Of a DNA stretch of 35,667 nucleotides, positions 9,255-17,972 are shown piece by piece (position 1 is the first letter of the stretch; the number at the start of each line of letters is the position of its first letter). The notes beneath the pieces are model-generated. The model was not told where the DNA came from and ran no database searches. It was given only the letters and a program-made list of their open reading frames with translations. Position numbers and translations under genes: made by a program. The DNA comes from a gamma proteobacterium symbiont of Ctena orbiculata (GTDB lineage Bacteria > Pseudomonadota > Gammaproteobacteria > Chromatiales > Chromatiaceae): the NCBI GenBank assembly GCA_003094535.1, contig NATV01000081.1, forward strand, positions 1 to 35,667. The letters are read 5' to 3'.

Positions 9255-11003
9255 ATGTATCTACATCGGAAATGGCTGACCACACTGATCGTACTCATGA
9301 CCTTGACTGCTTGCGGCGGGGGCAGCGGCGACGATGATGACGATGAGGATGACGACCACGACAATGGACCAGGTGTGTCGCAGCTATCCGGCACGCATCG
9401 CGTATTGGCATTCAACGACCTGGGGATGCACTGCGCCGACCTGGACTACTCCACTTTTGTCATCCTGCCTCCCTACAATGTCATACACTCCCAAGTCATC
9501 GAGCGCGGCGCGCTACCCCGCATCCTCGATTCGACGAGTGTCGATGTTGACTACCGGGCCGTTGCCGATGGCAGTGGTTCCATCAACAGCACCAGTCAGA
9601 ACCAGACAGGCAGTGTCGACAAGACCAACTTCTGGGATATCAATCCCGCAACCGGAAACAGCTTTGTCAGCGACCTCTTCGGGCTCGATCCGGCACCGGA
9701 TCAAGGCCTGCTCTTTGGCCAGTCGATGCCGGGCATACTCAATCCCTACAGCGCCAACGATGCGCAGCCCTTCAACCACTACGACCCGGATAAAAAATGG
9801 TTTGCCGCCGATGGCGTACCCATAGTTCCCATCGATGATACAGGACAGCTGAACGCCTATCCGCTGATGCGGATCAGCGCCAGCCTGCCGGGTAGCTCGG
9901 ATACCCTTGCCAGTCTGGATGTTGTACTGCCTGTAGCCTCGGAAGCGGACTGCCAGAACTGTCATGCCGCGGGAGAGGTCGCCGCTCCCCTCGACAGCGG
10001 CATCGATTTCGTCCTCCCCGACGACATCAATGACCCAAACAGTGTTTTACAAGCGGCAAAAAGCAATATCCTGATGCTGCACGACGCCGAGCACGGCACG
10101 GATCTCGTCAATGCAACCCCGGTATTGTGTGCCAGCTGCCACTATTCGGCGGCACTCGATCTCACCGGCACTGGCCCAACTGGCCAACAGTTGACGCTGG
10201 ATAGCATGTCCCGGGTGATGCATGACCACCATGGCCGCTTGACCGATCCAGAAACCGCAGCGCCATTGTTCCCGACAGACGGCAGCCTGGAGGAGACCTG
10301 CTATCAGTGCCACCCGGGCAAGGTCACCCAGTGTCTCAGGGGTGCAATGGGTGCGGCAGGCATCAATTGCCAGGACTGCCATGGCAGCATGCTAGCGGTG
10401 GGCAGTGATGAGCGACGCCCCTGGTTGGACGAACCCCGTTGCGAATCCTGCCATACCGGCGATGCAAACAGCCACCTGGGCGATTCCCTGCGCCTGACCC
10501 AAGCCTGGGAGGATGATATCGATAGCGCCACACCGCGCCTGGCGGGGAATACGAGATTCGCGGAAAACAGCGCTACTCTCTATCGAAACAGCCTTGGACA
10601 TGGCGGCGTTACCTGCGAGGGTTGTCATGGTTCGACCCATGCCATATGGCCAAATCCACTCGCCACCGCCAACGATAATCTGGCCGCCATTCAGCTTCAG
10701 GGGCATGCCGGGACGCTGAGTGAATGCGGCAGCTGCCATACCAGTCTGCCCCTTACCCTCGATGGCCCCCATGGCATGCACAATGTGAACAGTCGCGGCT
10801 GGAATCTTGAACATGAGGATTTTTACGAAGACAATCCCAGTGCCTGCAGAAGCTGTCACGGCCTCAATCTTGAAGGCACCGTACTCTCGATGACCGCGGC
10901 CGACCGAACCTATCTCCGCGATGACGACGATGATGATGATGAGACTCTCTTCGTCGCCAAGGGCACCGAGGTGAGTTGCACCCTGTGTCACGACAAACCA
11001 TGA
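9255..11003 (+). CDS. Asp-rich lipoprotein with nine CXXCH haem sites (multihaem cytochrome c)
   Basis: The 582-residue product begins with a lipoprotein signal (residues 1-20) whose lipobox is LTAC, cysteine at 20. An acidic run follows (DDDDDEDDDHD, residues 26-36). Nine CXXCH motifs bind c-type haem, at about 233, 292, 349, 372, 396, 454, 491, 531 and 575. A second run of seven Asp and a Glu lies at about 556-563, just before the last haem. Residues 48-85 (HRVLAFNDLGMHC onward, ILPPYNVIHSQVI) precede the first haem and look like a separate conserved beta-rich domain without CXXCH. It should be exported, anchored by lipid and matured by the cytochrome c system. AGGGAG lies eight bases before the ATG, a strong ribosome-binding site. 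An electron-transfer role is likely; the partner is unknown, and no porin or other cytochrome gene is adjacent. Confidence 0.85.
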   Translation: MYLHRKWLTTLIVLMTLTACGGGSGDDDDDEDDDHDNGPGVSQLSGTHRVLAFNDLGMHCADLDYSTFVILPPYNVIHSQVIERGALPRILDSTSVDVDYRAVADGSGSINSTSQNQTGSVDKTNFWDINPATGNSFVSDLFGLDPAPDQGLLFGQSMPGILNPYSANDAQPFNHYDPDKKWFAADGVPIVPIDDTGQLNAYPLMRISASLPGSSDTLASLDVVLPVASEADCQNCHAAGEVAAPLDSGIDFVLPDDINDPNSVLQAAKSNILMLHDAEHGTDLVNATPVLCASCHYSAALDLTGTGPTGQQLTLDSMSRVMHDHHGRLTDPETAAPLFPTDGSLEETCYQCHPGKVTQCLRGAMGAAGINCQDCHGSMLAVGSDERRPWLDEPRCESCHTGDANSHLGDSLRLTQAWEDDIDSATPRLAGNTRFAENSATLYRNSLGHGGVTCEGCHGSTHAIWPNPLATANDNLAAIQLQGHAGTLSECGSCHTSLPLTLDGPHGMHNVNSRGWNLEHEDFYEDNPSACRSCHGLNLEGTVLSMTAADRTYLRDDDDDDDETLFVAKGTEVSCTLCHDKP

Positions 11004-11078
11004 TTGACGGACTCAGCGACACAGGCGAAACGGTTTAGTGTAGCGGCCCGGGCGACAGGGGGTAACCTTGGCTAGCCG

Positions 11079-12812
11079 TCAATCGAAGAGGGCATCGAAA
11101 TGACCGCTTTCGCCACTCGCCTCGAGCTGCTCGAAGAACTCCGCGGTACGCTGCTCAAGCAGTGAGAGTGTGGACTGCCTCACCAGCTCCCGGGCTTCCA
11201 GCAGGGCGCTGGGCTGCATACTCAATTCGCGCAGTCCCATGCCGATCAATAAGCGGGCATAGCGAGGCTCTCCCGCCATCTCACCGCACATGCTGACCGG
11301 AATACCCGCCCGGTTTGCGGCATCGATGGTGCGCTGGATCAGATAGAGCACGGATGGGTGGAGCGGGTCGAAGAGAAAGTTGACCTCCTCGTCCATACGG
11401 TCGACCGCCAGAGTGTACTGAATCAGGTCGTTGGTGCCGATCGAGAGAAAGTCGAGGTGGCGGGCGAAACTGTCAGCCGCAAGGGCGGCCGCGGGCACTT
11501 CTATCATCCCTCCGACAGGGATATTGGCATCGAAGGCTATCCCGGCTTTGCGCAGCTCCTGCTTGGTCCTTTCGATCATCTGCAGTGCCTGTTTCAGCTC
11601 CTGGATTCCGGAAAGCATCGGCAGCATCAGCCTCACCGGTCCCTCGGTGGATGCGCGCAGAATCGCCCTAAGTTGAGGCAGGAACAGCTCCGGCTCTTTC
11701 AGGCAGAGCCGAATCGCACGCAGGCCAAGGGCGGGATTGATAGCCGGCATGCAACCGGAATCGAAAATATTCCCGGTGGTCTTGTCCATACCCAGATCGA
11801 GGGTGCGGATCGTCAGCGGGATCCCGCCCAGGCCCCTTACCGCATTGCGGTAGGCCTCGAGCTGCTCCTCTTCCGACGGCAGGGTGGGGCGATTCATGAA
11901 GAGAAACTCGGTGCGGAACAGACCCACCCCATCCGCACGGTTGTTTAGGGTGGTCTCTATATCCTCCGGCAACTCGATATTGGCATGCAGGAAAATCTGC
12001 TCGCCATCGGTGGTAAACGCCGGCAGATCGACTCTGCGGCGCAGCTCTTCCTCTCTGAGACGCCTGTTCTCAATGCGCTGGCGATAGTAGGCAAGGATAC
12101 GATCCGTGGGATCGGCAAGCACCACACCCTGAGCGCCGTCGACCACCAGCTGCTCGCCCTGCCGAAACAGCGTGGTGGCCTGATGTATACCGACCACCGC
12201 GGGAATACCCAGACTGCGGGCAAGAATCGCGGTATGGGAAAGCGGTCCGCCAAATTCGGTAACGAAGGCGACAACGCCCTGGTTCTTCATCATAATGGTC
12301 TCGGCGGGGGTCAGATCCTTGGCCACCACAACCCGGCCTTTGAGGTCCACCTGCTGTTGCGGCTGACCACCCGCAAGCACAAACTGCACCTGGCCCACCA
12401 CGTGATCGACGTCATCCTTGCGGGTTCGCAGGTAGGGATCATCCATCTCATCGAAGACCCTGACCAGCTCATCCCTGCGTACCTGCAAGGCCCACTCCGC
12501 ACTATAGAGATTCTCCTTGATGAGGTTGATCGTCGCCTGACTGATGGCATAGTCTTCCAGCATCAGCAGGTGGGTATCGATAAACTCACTGATATCCAAG
12601 GCGGTGTTGGTCGGTATCTGCTCACGCACCAGGCGAAGGTGGTTGGTGGCGGTATGCAGGGCATTCTCGAAGCGCTCGATTTCGCTCTGGATCAAATCCT
12701 CGGTAATTTCACGATGGGTCACCTCCGGTATGCCATGTTGCAACAGGTAGACCTCGCCGATGGCGACTTCCCGCGAGGTATTGATACCTATGCCCTGACA
12801 GGAGAGCGTCAC
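11079..12812 (-). CDS. ptsI: PTS phosphotransferase enzyme I
   Basis: Enzyme I takes phosphate from phosphoenolpyruvate and passes it to HPr. The 577-residue product has the N-terminal HPr-binding domain, then GGPLSHTAILARSLGIPAVV with the phospho-histidine at H193, and a C-terminal PEP-binding barrel. The barrel carries RTEFLFMNR, IGTNDLIQYTLAVDR and the catalytic cysteine C509 in SMCGEMAGE. There is no GAF domain at the N-terminus, so this is the ordinary enzyme I rather than the nitrogen-type PtsP. Its start overlaps ptsH by four bases. It is the last gene of the long minus-strand block and converges on the multihaem gene; no intrinsic terminator is seen between them. Confidence 0.95.
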   Translation of the reverse strand: MTLSCQGIGINTSREVAIGEVYLLQHGIPEVTHREITEDLIQSEIERFENALHTATNHLRLVREQIPTNTALDISEFIDTHLLMLEDYAISQATINLIKENLYSAEWALQVRRDELVRVFDEMDDPYLRTRKDDVDHVVGQVQFVLAGGQPQQQVDLKGRVVVAKDLTPAETIMMKNQGVVAFVTEFGGPLSHTAILARSLGIPAVVGIHQATTLFRQGEQLVVDGAQGVVLADPTDRILAYYRQRIENRRLREEELRRRVDLPAFTTDGEQIFLHANIELPEDIETTLNNRADGVGLFRTEFLFMNRPTLPSEEEQLEAYRNAVRGLGGIPLTIRTLDLGMDKTTGNIFDSGCMPAINPALGLRAIRLCLKEPELFLPQLRAILRASTEGPVRLMLPMLSGIQELKQALQMIERTKQELRKAGIAFDANIPVGGMIEVPAAALAADSFARHLDFLSIGTNDLIQYTLAVDRMDEEVNFLFDPLHPSVLYLIQRTIDAANRAGIPVSMCGEMAGEPRYARLLIGMGLRELSMQPSALLEARELVRQSTLSLLEQRTAEFFEQLEASGESGHFDALFD

Positions 12813-13078
12813 TGTTCTTCTCCAAATCGTTCACTGATCAGTGATGTCAATGCCTGCATGGCCTCCTGCTCGTCGCTGCCGTCGATCTCCAGGGTCAAGG
12901 TGGAGCCCTGATTCGCCGCCAGCATCATTACCCCCATGATGCTCTTGCCGTTCACCCGCTGGCCGTTGCGGTGCAGATAGACCGCGCTGGCGAAGCTGTT
13001 GGCACAACTCACGAGTTTCGCCGCGGCACGGGCGTGCAGTCCCAGTTTGTTAATGATTTCTACCTCTTTATCCAACAT
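12809..13078 (-). CDS. ptsH: Phosphocarrier protein HPr
   Basis: HPr relays phosphate from enzyme I to the EIIA proteins. The product is 89 residues. The active histidine is H15 in NKLGLHARAAAKLV, and the regulatory serine is S46 in VNGKSIMGVMMLAA, the site phosphorylated by HPr kinase. Because hprK lies three genes upstream, both phosphorylation sites are probably in use. It overlaps ptsI by four bases (ATGA) and sits five bases after the EIIA gene. Confidence 0.96.
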   Translation of the reverse strand: MLDKEVEIINKLGLHARAAAKLVSCANSFASAVYLHRNGQRVNGKSIMGVMMLAANQGSTLTLEIDGSDEQEAMQALTSLISERFGEEQ

Positions 13079-13083
13079 TGGCT

Positions 13084-13485
13084 TTACTGTTTGTTAAGGG
13101 TTTCACAACAGATTATTCCCTCTTTACCGCCACTCAGTGCCTTTTCGGTCAAGGCATCGAGATCCATGGTCTGATAGTTGAGCGTGCGTATCAGCATCGG
13201 CAGATTGATCCCCGAAATCACGTTCACCCGACCCTTCTCCGCCAGGCTGTAGGCAATGTTGCTGGGTGTGGAACCGTACATATCGGTAAACACCAAAACC
13301 CCCTGCCCTTGATCAAGCCGGTTGATCAGCTCGCTGGCCTTTGCCATGAGTTGTTCCGGGTTGCTGTCTATGCCGACAGGAAGGGTCTCGACCGCCAGGG
13401 GCGCACCCTCAAGCATTTTACCCACGGTCTCCAATATCGCCTCACCGATCCTGCTGTGGGTGATCAGCAGCAGCCCGATGGTCAC
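13084..13485 (-). CDS. PTS EIIA component, mannose family
   Basis: From the GTG at 13485 the product is 133 residues. The beginning, MTIGLLLITHSRIGEAIL, places the phospho-histidine at H10, the same position as in E. coli EIIA-Man. TDMYGSTPSNIA and GINLPMLIR are further family motifs. The frame stays open 52 codons upstream inside rapZ, but that part does not match the family. The GTG has GGGAG upstream and overlaps the rapZ stop (GTGA). No EIIB, EIIC or EIID gene is present, so the protein is probably regulatory. Similar stand-alone EIIA-Man proteins occur beside ptsH-ptsI in other proteobacteria. Confidence 0.9.
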   Translation of the reverse strand: MTIGLLLITHSRIGEAILETVGKMLEGAPLAVETLPVGIDSNPEQLMAKASELINRLDQGQGVLVFTDMYGSTPSNIAYSLAEKGRVNVISGINLPMLIRTLNYQTMDLDALTEKALSGGKEGIICCETLNKQ

Positions 13486-14348
13486 GACAACTCCCGGTGG
13501 CGGCTCATAACATCCAAACCCGCTTCCGCGAAGTGTCGCGCCAGTCTTTCGACCAAAAAGACCGAGCGGTGCTGGCCCCCGGTGCATCCCACCGCAATGG
13601 TGAGATAGCTGCGTCCATCCGCCTCGAAAGCCGGTATCCAACGGGTGAGGAAATCGATCATATCGGAAAGCATACCGTTCACCTCGGAATGGGAAGTGAG
13701 GTAGTCCGCTACCGGCGCCTCCATGCCATTGAAGGTACGGAGTTCTTCCTGCCAGTAGGGATTCGGCAGGCAGCGGGCGTCAAACACAAAGTCCACATCC
13801 CGGGGTAGCCCGTGCTTGAATCCGAAGGACTCGAATAGGATCGAGACCCTGCCCTCTTCACCCCCGATGCGGTGGCGTACCATATCGCGCAACTCATGGA
13901 GGTTGGTATGGGTGGTATCGATGCGCAGGTCCGCCGCCTGGATCACCGGCGCCAGCAGTTCCCGCTCATAGCGGATCGCCTCGGGAAGTGATCGCTGCTC
14001 ATTGGTCAGTGGGTGTTTACGCCGGGTTTCACTGAAACGCTTGATCAATGTTTCCGCCATGGTATCGAGAAACAACACCTTGCAGTCGAGACCACGGCGG
14101 CGAATATCTTCCACCATATCGGGCAGTGTGGATATCTGGCTCGGCTGGCTGCGGGCATCGATACCGACTGCTGTCTTGCTGAATATCGCTTCCGGTTCAC
14201 CGATCAGATGATCGGCTACCGAGATCAACAGCGATATCGGCAGATTGTCGATGCAGTAGTAGCCCATATCCTCCAGTGTATGCAACGCTATGGTCTTGCC
14301 TGACCCAGACAAGCCGCTGACGATTTGCAGTTTTATCCACTCGGACAT
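13482..14348 (-). CDS. rapZ: RapZ / YvcJ-family nucleotide-binding protein
   Basis: RapZ in E. coli binds the GlmZ/GlmY small RNAs and controls glucosamine-6-phosphate synthase; relatives bind and hydrolyse nucleotides. The 288-residue product has the Walker A motif GLSGSGKT at residues 12-19, LFLDT as a Walker B-like strand, FGFKHGLPRDVDFVFDARCLPNPYW, and the C-terminal IAVGCTGGQHRSV conserved in the family. It starts 17 bases after hprK and overlaps the EIIA gene by four bases. The rpoN-hpf-ptsN-rapZ neighbourhood is widely conserved. Whether RNA binding is retained cannot be read here. Confidence 0.95.
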   Translation of the reverse strand: MSEWIKLQIVSGLSGSGKTIALHTLEDMGYYCIDNLPISLLISVADHLIGEPEAIFSKTAVGIDARSQPSQISTLPDMVEDIRRRGLDCKVLFLDTMAETLIKRFSETRRKHPLTNEQRSLPEAIRYERELLAPVIQAADLRIDTTHTNLHELRDMVRHRIGGEEGRVSILFESFGFKHGLPRDVDFVFDARCLPNPYWQEELRTFNGMEAPVADYLTSHSEVNGMLSDMIDFLTRWIPAFEADGRSYLTIAVGCTGGQHRSVFLVERLARHFAEAGLDVMSRHRELS

Positions 14349-14365
14349 ATTCGGGTCTGTTACTG

Positions 14366-15304
14366 TTATTGATCCTGATCGATATAGATCTGTTGACGAT
14401 CGATGAAATCCTGAGTCGCATTATAACCATCGAGCATCAGCATATGCTGGCGCACGGCGGTTTCCACGAGAATGGCCAGATTGCGACCTGCGGCCACCGG
14501 CAGGCTGGTCTGAGGTATCTCGACGCCCAGCATGGTGCGTGTCGAATGGCAGCCTTCGAGACGGTCCATGTCGTGCAGCTTTTGATCGTCGAAATGCAGC
14601 AGGTCAATGATCAGATGCAACTCTTTGTTGGGTTTAATGGCACTGTTGCCGAACATTGCGCGGATATTGATCATGCCCAATCCGCGCACTTCAAGAAAGT
14701 CCTGCAGCACCTTCGGACAGCGGCCGATGAGGGTATTGCTGGCCGATTTGTAGATCTCTGTGGCGTCATCCGCGATCAGGCAATGGCCTCGCGATATCAG
14801 CGCCAGCGCGAGTTCGCTTTTGCCGATTGCCGGATCGCCGCTGAGTAACACCCCTCGGCCCAGTACCTCCATGTAGACGCCGTGCACCAGCAGTTTTTCC
14901 CCCACCGGCTGACTGAATCGCTCCAGCAGACGGTGTATTACCTGGCTGTCTGGCTGAGGTGTATAGAAAAGTGCGATATCCCTATCCATTGCCTGCTCCT
15001 CGCATTCCTCAAGCGGCTTCAAACCGTCGGTGAATATAAGTGCGGCAGGGGAGGCATTGAACAGTCTCTGCAGATATTCATGGTAGACATCCTTTTCTTC
15101 ATTCAGCAGATGTTCCCTTTCCGGCGGCCCGATTACCTGTATCTGATTGGGTCGGACCAGATTGAGGGGGCCGGCGGGTTGCTTTCCATGCTGCGACTCG
15201 ACATCGAGAAAGATCTCCGCACCGCCCCCTTCACCATTCCAGCTCAGGGAAAGCTCGGTGGCCAGCTCCTCATAGAGATCCCGAATGGTGTAGATTGGCT
15301 TCAT
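14366..15304 (-). CDS. hprK: HPr kinase/phosphorylase
   Basis: HprK phosphorylates and dephosphorylates the serine (S46) of HPr. The 312-residue product has the N-terminal HprK domain (residues 1-130) and a C-terminal P-loop domain. H141 lies in LLVHGVYMEVLGRGVLLSG; the Walker A motif is GDPAIGKSE from residue 156, where many family members have GxSGxGKSE. D179-D180 and the signature LEVRGLGMINIRAMFG (204-219) follow. The enzyme is absent from enteric bacteria but occurs in beta- and some gammaproteobacteria in exactly this neighbourhood. Its ATG shares one base with the ptsN stop (TAATG). Confidence 0.93.
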   Translation of the reverse strand: MKPIYTIRDLYEELATELSLSWNGEGGGAEIFLDVESQHGKQPAGPLNLVRPNQIQVIGPPEREHLLNEEKDVYHEYLQRLFNASPAALIFTDGLKPLEECEEQAMDRDIALFYTPQPDSQVIHRLLERFSQPVGEKLLVHGVYMEVLGRGVLLSGDPAIGKSELALALISRGHCLIADDATEIYKSASNTLIGRCPKVLQDFLEVRGLGMINIRAMFGNSAIKPNKELHLIIDLLHFDDQKLHDMDRLEGCHSTRTMLGVEIPQTSLPVAAGRNLAILVETAVRQHMLMLDGYNATQDFIDRQQIYIDQDQ

Positions 15305-15771
15305 TAAGCTGAGATTATAGCTTCCCGTTGCTGAATCAGTTGATAAAGGTCGTGCGCGGTTGCCGCTTCTCTGAGGGTGGCGCAGAACGCCTGATCATCA
15401 AACATCTGTGCCAGCTTGGCCAAAAGCTGCAGATGCTCGTCGGTTGCCTCTTCAGGAACCAACATGGCAAAGGCGAGATCAACCGGTTGATTATCGATGG
15501 CATCGAAGTCGATTCCCTCGGGCAGCTGGATGAACGCCGCGAGGGCCTCGGAGATTTGCGGCATGCGGGCGTGAGGCAGGGCGATTCCCTTGCCCAAGCC
15601 GGTACTGCCCAGTCGCTCGCGCTCAAGGAGCGCATCAAAAACCAAATCTTGATTGAGATCGGGAACAGCATCGGCCAGACGCTGGCCGAGCTGTTCCAGA
15701 ACACGCTTCTTACTGGCTGCCTCCACGTTGCAACCGATTCGCTCTTCCACAAGATATCCGTCTGGGAACAT
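15304..15771 (-). CDS. ptsN: PTS IIA-like nitrogen-regulatory protein (EIIA-Ntr)
   Basis: EIIA-Ntr is the output protein of the regulatory PTS, acting on potassium transport, phosphate sensing and other targets in species studied. From the ATG at 15771 it is 155 residues. The conserved block RERLGSTGLGKGIALPHARM contains the phospho-histidine, with LVPEEATDEHLQLLAKLAQMF downstream. A TTG at 15789 would add six residues, but the ATG has GAGG five bases upstream, so it is preferred. It follows hpf by 28 bases and shares a base with hprK. Confidence 0.94.
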   Translation of the reverse strand: MFPDGYLVEERIGCNVEAASKKRVLEQLGQRLADAVPDLNQDLVFDALLERERLGSTGLGKGIALPHARMPQISEALAAFIQLPEGIDFDAIDNQPVDLAFAMLVPEEATDEHLQLLAKLAQMFDDQAFCATLREAATAHDLYQLIQQREAIISA

Positions 15772-15799
15772 GGAGACCTCGCCAGTCAATCAGCTTTTA

Positions 15800-16120
15800 T
15801 TACTCTGACGCATATTTCACGCCGCTTCCGGCGCGGTGACTTTTCATCTTCTCCTTGTGTTTTATCACTTGCCTGTCGAGCCTGTCGGTAAGGAGATCGA
15901 TAGCTGCATACATATCTTCCTGTACTGAGTCCGCGTATACGCTCGCACCGTTCACTTGCATTGTGGCTTCTGCCTTCTGCCTCATCTTCTCCACGCTGAG
16001 GATAACGTGAACATTGATCACGTTATCGAAATGGCGCTCCAGGCGCTCAAACTTACTATCGACATAGCTCTTTAAGGCATTGGTTACATCCACATGATGA
16101 CCGGTCACGCTAATTTGCAT
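15800..16120 (-). CDS. hpf: Ribosome hibernation-promoting factor, short form
   Basis: The 106-residue product begins MQISVTGHHVDVTNALKSYV and continues with KFERLERHFDNV. This is the HPF/YfiA fold that binds the 30S decoding region and stalls idle ribosomes. It lacks the C-terminal dimerisation domain of long HPF, so it is the short type found in gammaproteobacteria, slightly longer than the E. coli protein. TAGGAGAAAATT precedes the ATG, a strong ribosome-binding site. The 172 bases back to rpoN may hold a second promoter, but I could not define one. Confidence 0.94.
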   Translation of the reverse strand: MQISVTGHHVDVTNALKSYVDSKFERLERHFDNVINVHVILSVEKMRQKAEATMQVNGASVYADSVQEDMYAAIDLLTDRLDRQVIKHKEKMKSHRAGSGVKYASE

Positions 16121-16292
16121 AATTTTCTCCTATTTTAGATGAGGTTACCCATCACCCTGCCTGACATCATTAAATGGCGACGATCTACACAGTCTGTATC
16201 TGTTGTCCAGCTATCCTGCTATGCCTCGTGCATGCTTGCATCCGCAAAGGGAATACTGTTAGACAACGAGTGAAGCGCCGCGCAGTTAACTC

Positions 16293-17777
16293 CTATATCA
16301 GACGTTTTCGCTCATTCGATGGAGGAATACCCATCGACTCACGGTACTTTGCCACTGTCCGCCGGGCTACCTCGATCCCCTGATCGGACAAGAGGGCGGC
16401 AATCTTGTTGTCACTGAGAGGCTTGTTTGGGATCTCAGCGGCAATCAATTTTTTTATCAGCGCTCGAATGGCGGTGGACGAACACTCACCGCCAGCACTG
16501 GTGCTGACATGGCTGGAGAAGAAGTATTTGAACTCCAGCGTCCCCCTGGGGGTATGCATATATTTCTGGGTTGTTACCCGGGAGATGGTCGACTCATGCA
16601 TATCCAGTGCCTCGGCGATATCCCTCAACACCAGAGGCTTCATTGCCTCCTCGCCATGCTCGAAAAAACCCCGTTGGTACTCTACGATTTTACTCGCCAC
16701 GCGTAAAATAGTCTCGTTTCTGCTCATCAGGCTTTTGATAAACCAGCGCGCCTCCTGCAGGTGGTTTTTCAAGAAGGTGTTGTCCTCACTCTGGTCCGCA
16801 CGCCTGATCAGATTTGCATAACCGCTGTTGACCCGCAGTTTGGGTGTCACCTCGCCGTTCAGCTCAACCACCCAGCGGCCGTTGCGCTTGCTCACGAATA
16901 CGTCCGGAATGACATATTCAGGCTCGCTGCTGGCGATCAGCGTTCCAGGGTGGGGATTGAGGGTGCGTATCAGCTGCATCACCGCCGTCAGCTCGTTCTG
17001 ATCGATCTTCATGCGGCGCATGATCTGATTCTGATCCTGCGCTGTCAGCAGATTGAAGTAGTCCTTGCAGAGCCTGGTCGCCAGCGGCAGGCTGGGTGTC
17101 GATTCAGGTAGTTGACGCAGCTGGATAAGCAGGCAGTCCCGGGGGTCCTGAGCCCCGACACCGGGTGGATCGAAGGCCTGGATTCGATGCAGCACCGCCT
17201 TCACATCCTCGATGGTCGCCTCTTCATCGTTGAGCGAATGCAGCACCTCCTCGAGATCGCCGGTAAAATAACCATCCTCGTTTATGCTGTCGATGATGGT
17301 TGTGGCAAAAACGATATCCTGGAGCGAAAAGGGGGTGAGATTCATTTGCCATAGCAGGTGGTCATGCAGGGTGGTAGCGCTGCTGTTCTGCACCATATAG
17401 TCATGGTCGCTCGAATCGCCGCCGCCAGAACCGGGCTGATAACTGTCGTAGACGTCGCTCCATTCGCTGTCGACCGGCAGATCCTCGGTCGCTTGCGGTG
17501 CATCGGCCTGAATCTCCCGCTCGTTATTGAGGTCGTTGCTGTTGCCATCATGAGCGCCCGCCTGATCCGCCACCCCGCTATCGGAGGCCTCCCCATTCGC
17601 GGGCGTAGCCTGCTGCGCAAACTCTTCCTCCACCTCGAGCATGGGATTGGTCTCAATCACCTCCTGAACCTCCTGCGTTAGGTCGAGCGCGGAGAGCTGT
17701 AACAGGCGTATTGCCTGCTGCAGCTGGGGTGTCATGGTGAGATGTTGTCCGAGTCGGAGTTGCAGCGCCTGCTTCAT
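16293..17777 (-). CDS. rpoN: RNA polymerase sigma-54 factor
   Basis: Sigma-54 directs RNA polymerase to -24/-12 promoters that need an AAA+ activator. The 494-residue protein has the Gln/Leu-rich activator-interacting region I (residues 1-50, LRLGQHLTMTPQLQQAIRLL), an acidic region II (about 52-130, many Asp, Asn and Ser), and the core-binding domain. The DNA-binding region includes the HTH (IAEALDMHESTISRVTTQKYMHTPRG) and the RpoN box ARRTVAKYRE at about 471-480. Its position after lptB and before hpf-ptsN is the standard gammaproteobacterial order. A gap of 195 bases separates it from lptB. Confidence 0.97.
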   Translation of the reverse strand: MKQALQLRLGQHLTMTPQLQQAIRLLQLSALDLTQEVQEVIETNPMLEVEEEFAQQATPANGEASDSGVADQAGAHDGNSNDLNNEREIQADAPQATEDLPVDSEWSDVYDSYQPGSGGGDSSDHDYMVQNSSATTLHDHLLWQMNLTPFSLQDIVFATTIIDSINEDGYFTGDLEEVLHSLNDEEATIEDVKAVLHRIQAFDPPGVGAQDPRDCLLIQLRQLPESTPSLPLATRLCKDYFNLLTAQDQNQIMRRMKIDQNELTAVMQLIRTLNPHPGTLIASSEPEYVIPDVFVSKRNGRWVVELNGEVTPKLRVNSGYANLIRRADQSEDNTFLKNHLQEARWFIKSLMSRNETILRVASKIVEYQRGFFEHGEEAMKPLVLRDIAEALDMHESTISRVTTQKYMHTPRGTLEFKYFFSSHVSTSAGGECSSTAIRALIKKLIAAEIPNKPLSDNKIAALLSDQGIEVARRTVAKYRESMGIPPSNERKRLI

Positions 17778-17972
17778 AGCAGATGATATCTTTGGACCTG
17801 GTATGCTATTTGTATGTCTTTAACCTCATTCTAGCTAAAAATGGCAGCCGAGGTAAAAATTTTTCTTCCCGGCCGGCACGCAAATCGTCTGCCGCAAAAG
17901 CCTTCCCCTGCCGGAACAAAAGGCGCAATCCATTGAAATTAAACGGGATTCTATTAACCTGCCCGGCCGCAG

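Noticed and set aside
11003-11083. 8-bp inverted repeat ATTGACGG/CCGTCAAT between the convergent multihaem gene and ptsI
   Set aside because: The arms are 65 bases apart, the right arm enters ptsI, and no T run follows. Too weak to call a terminator.
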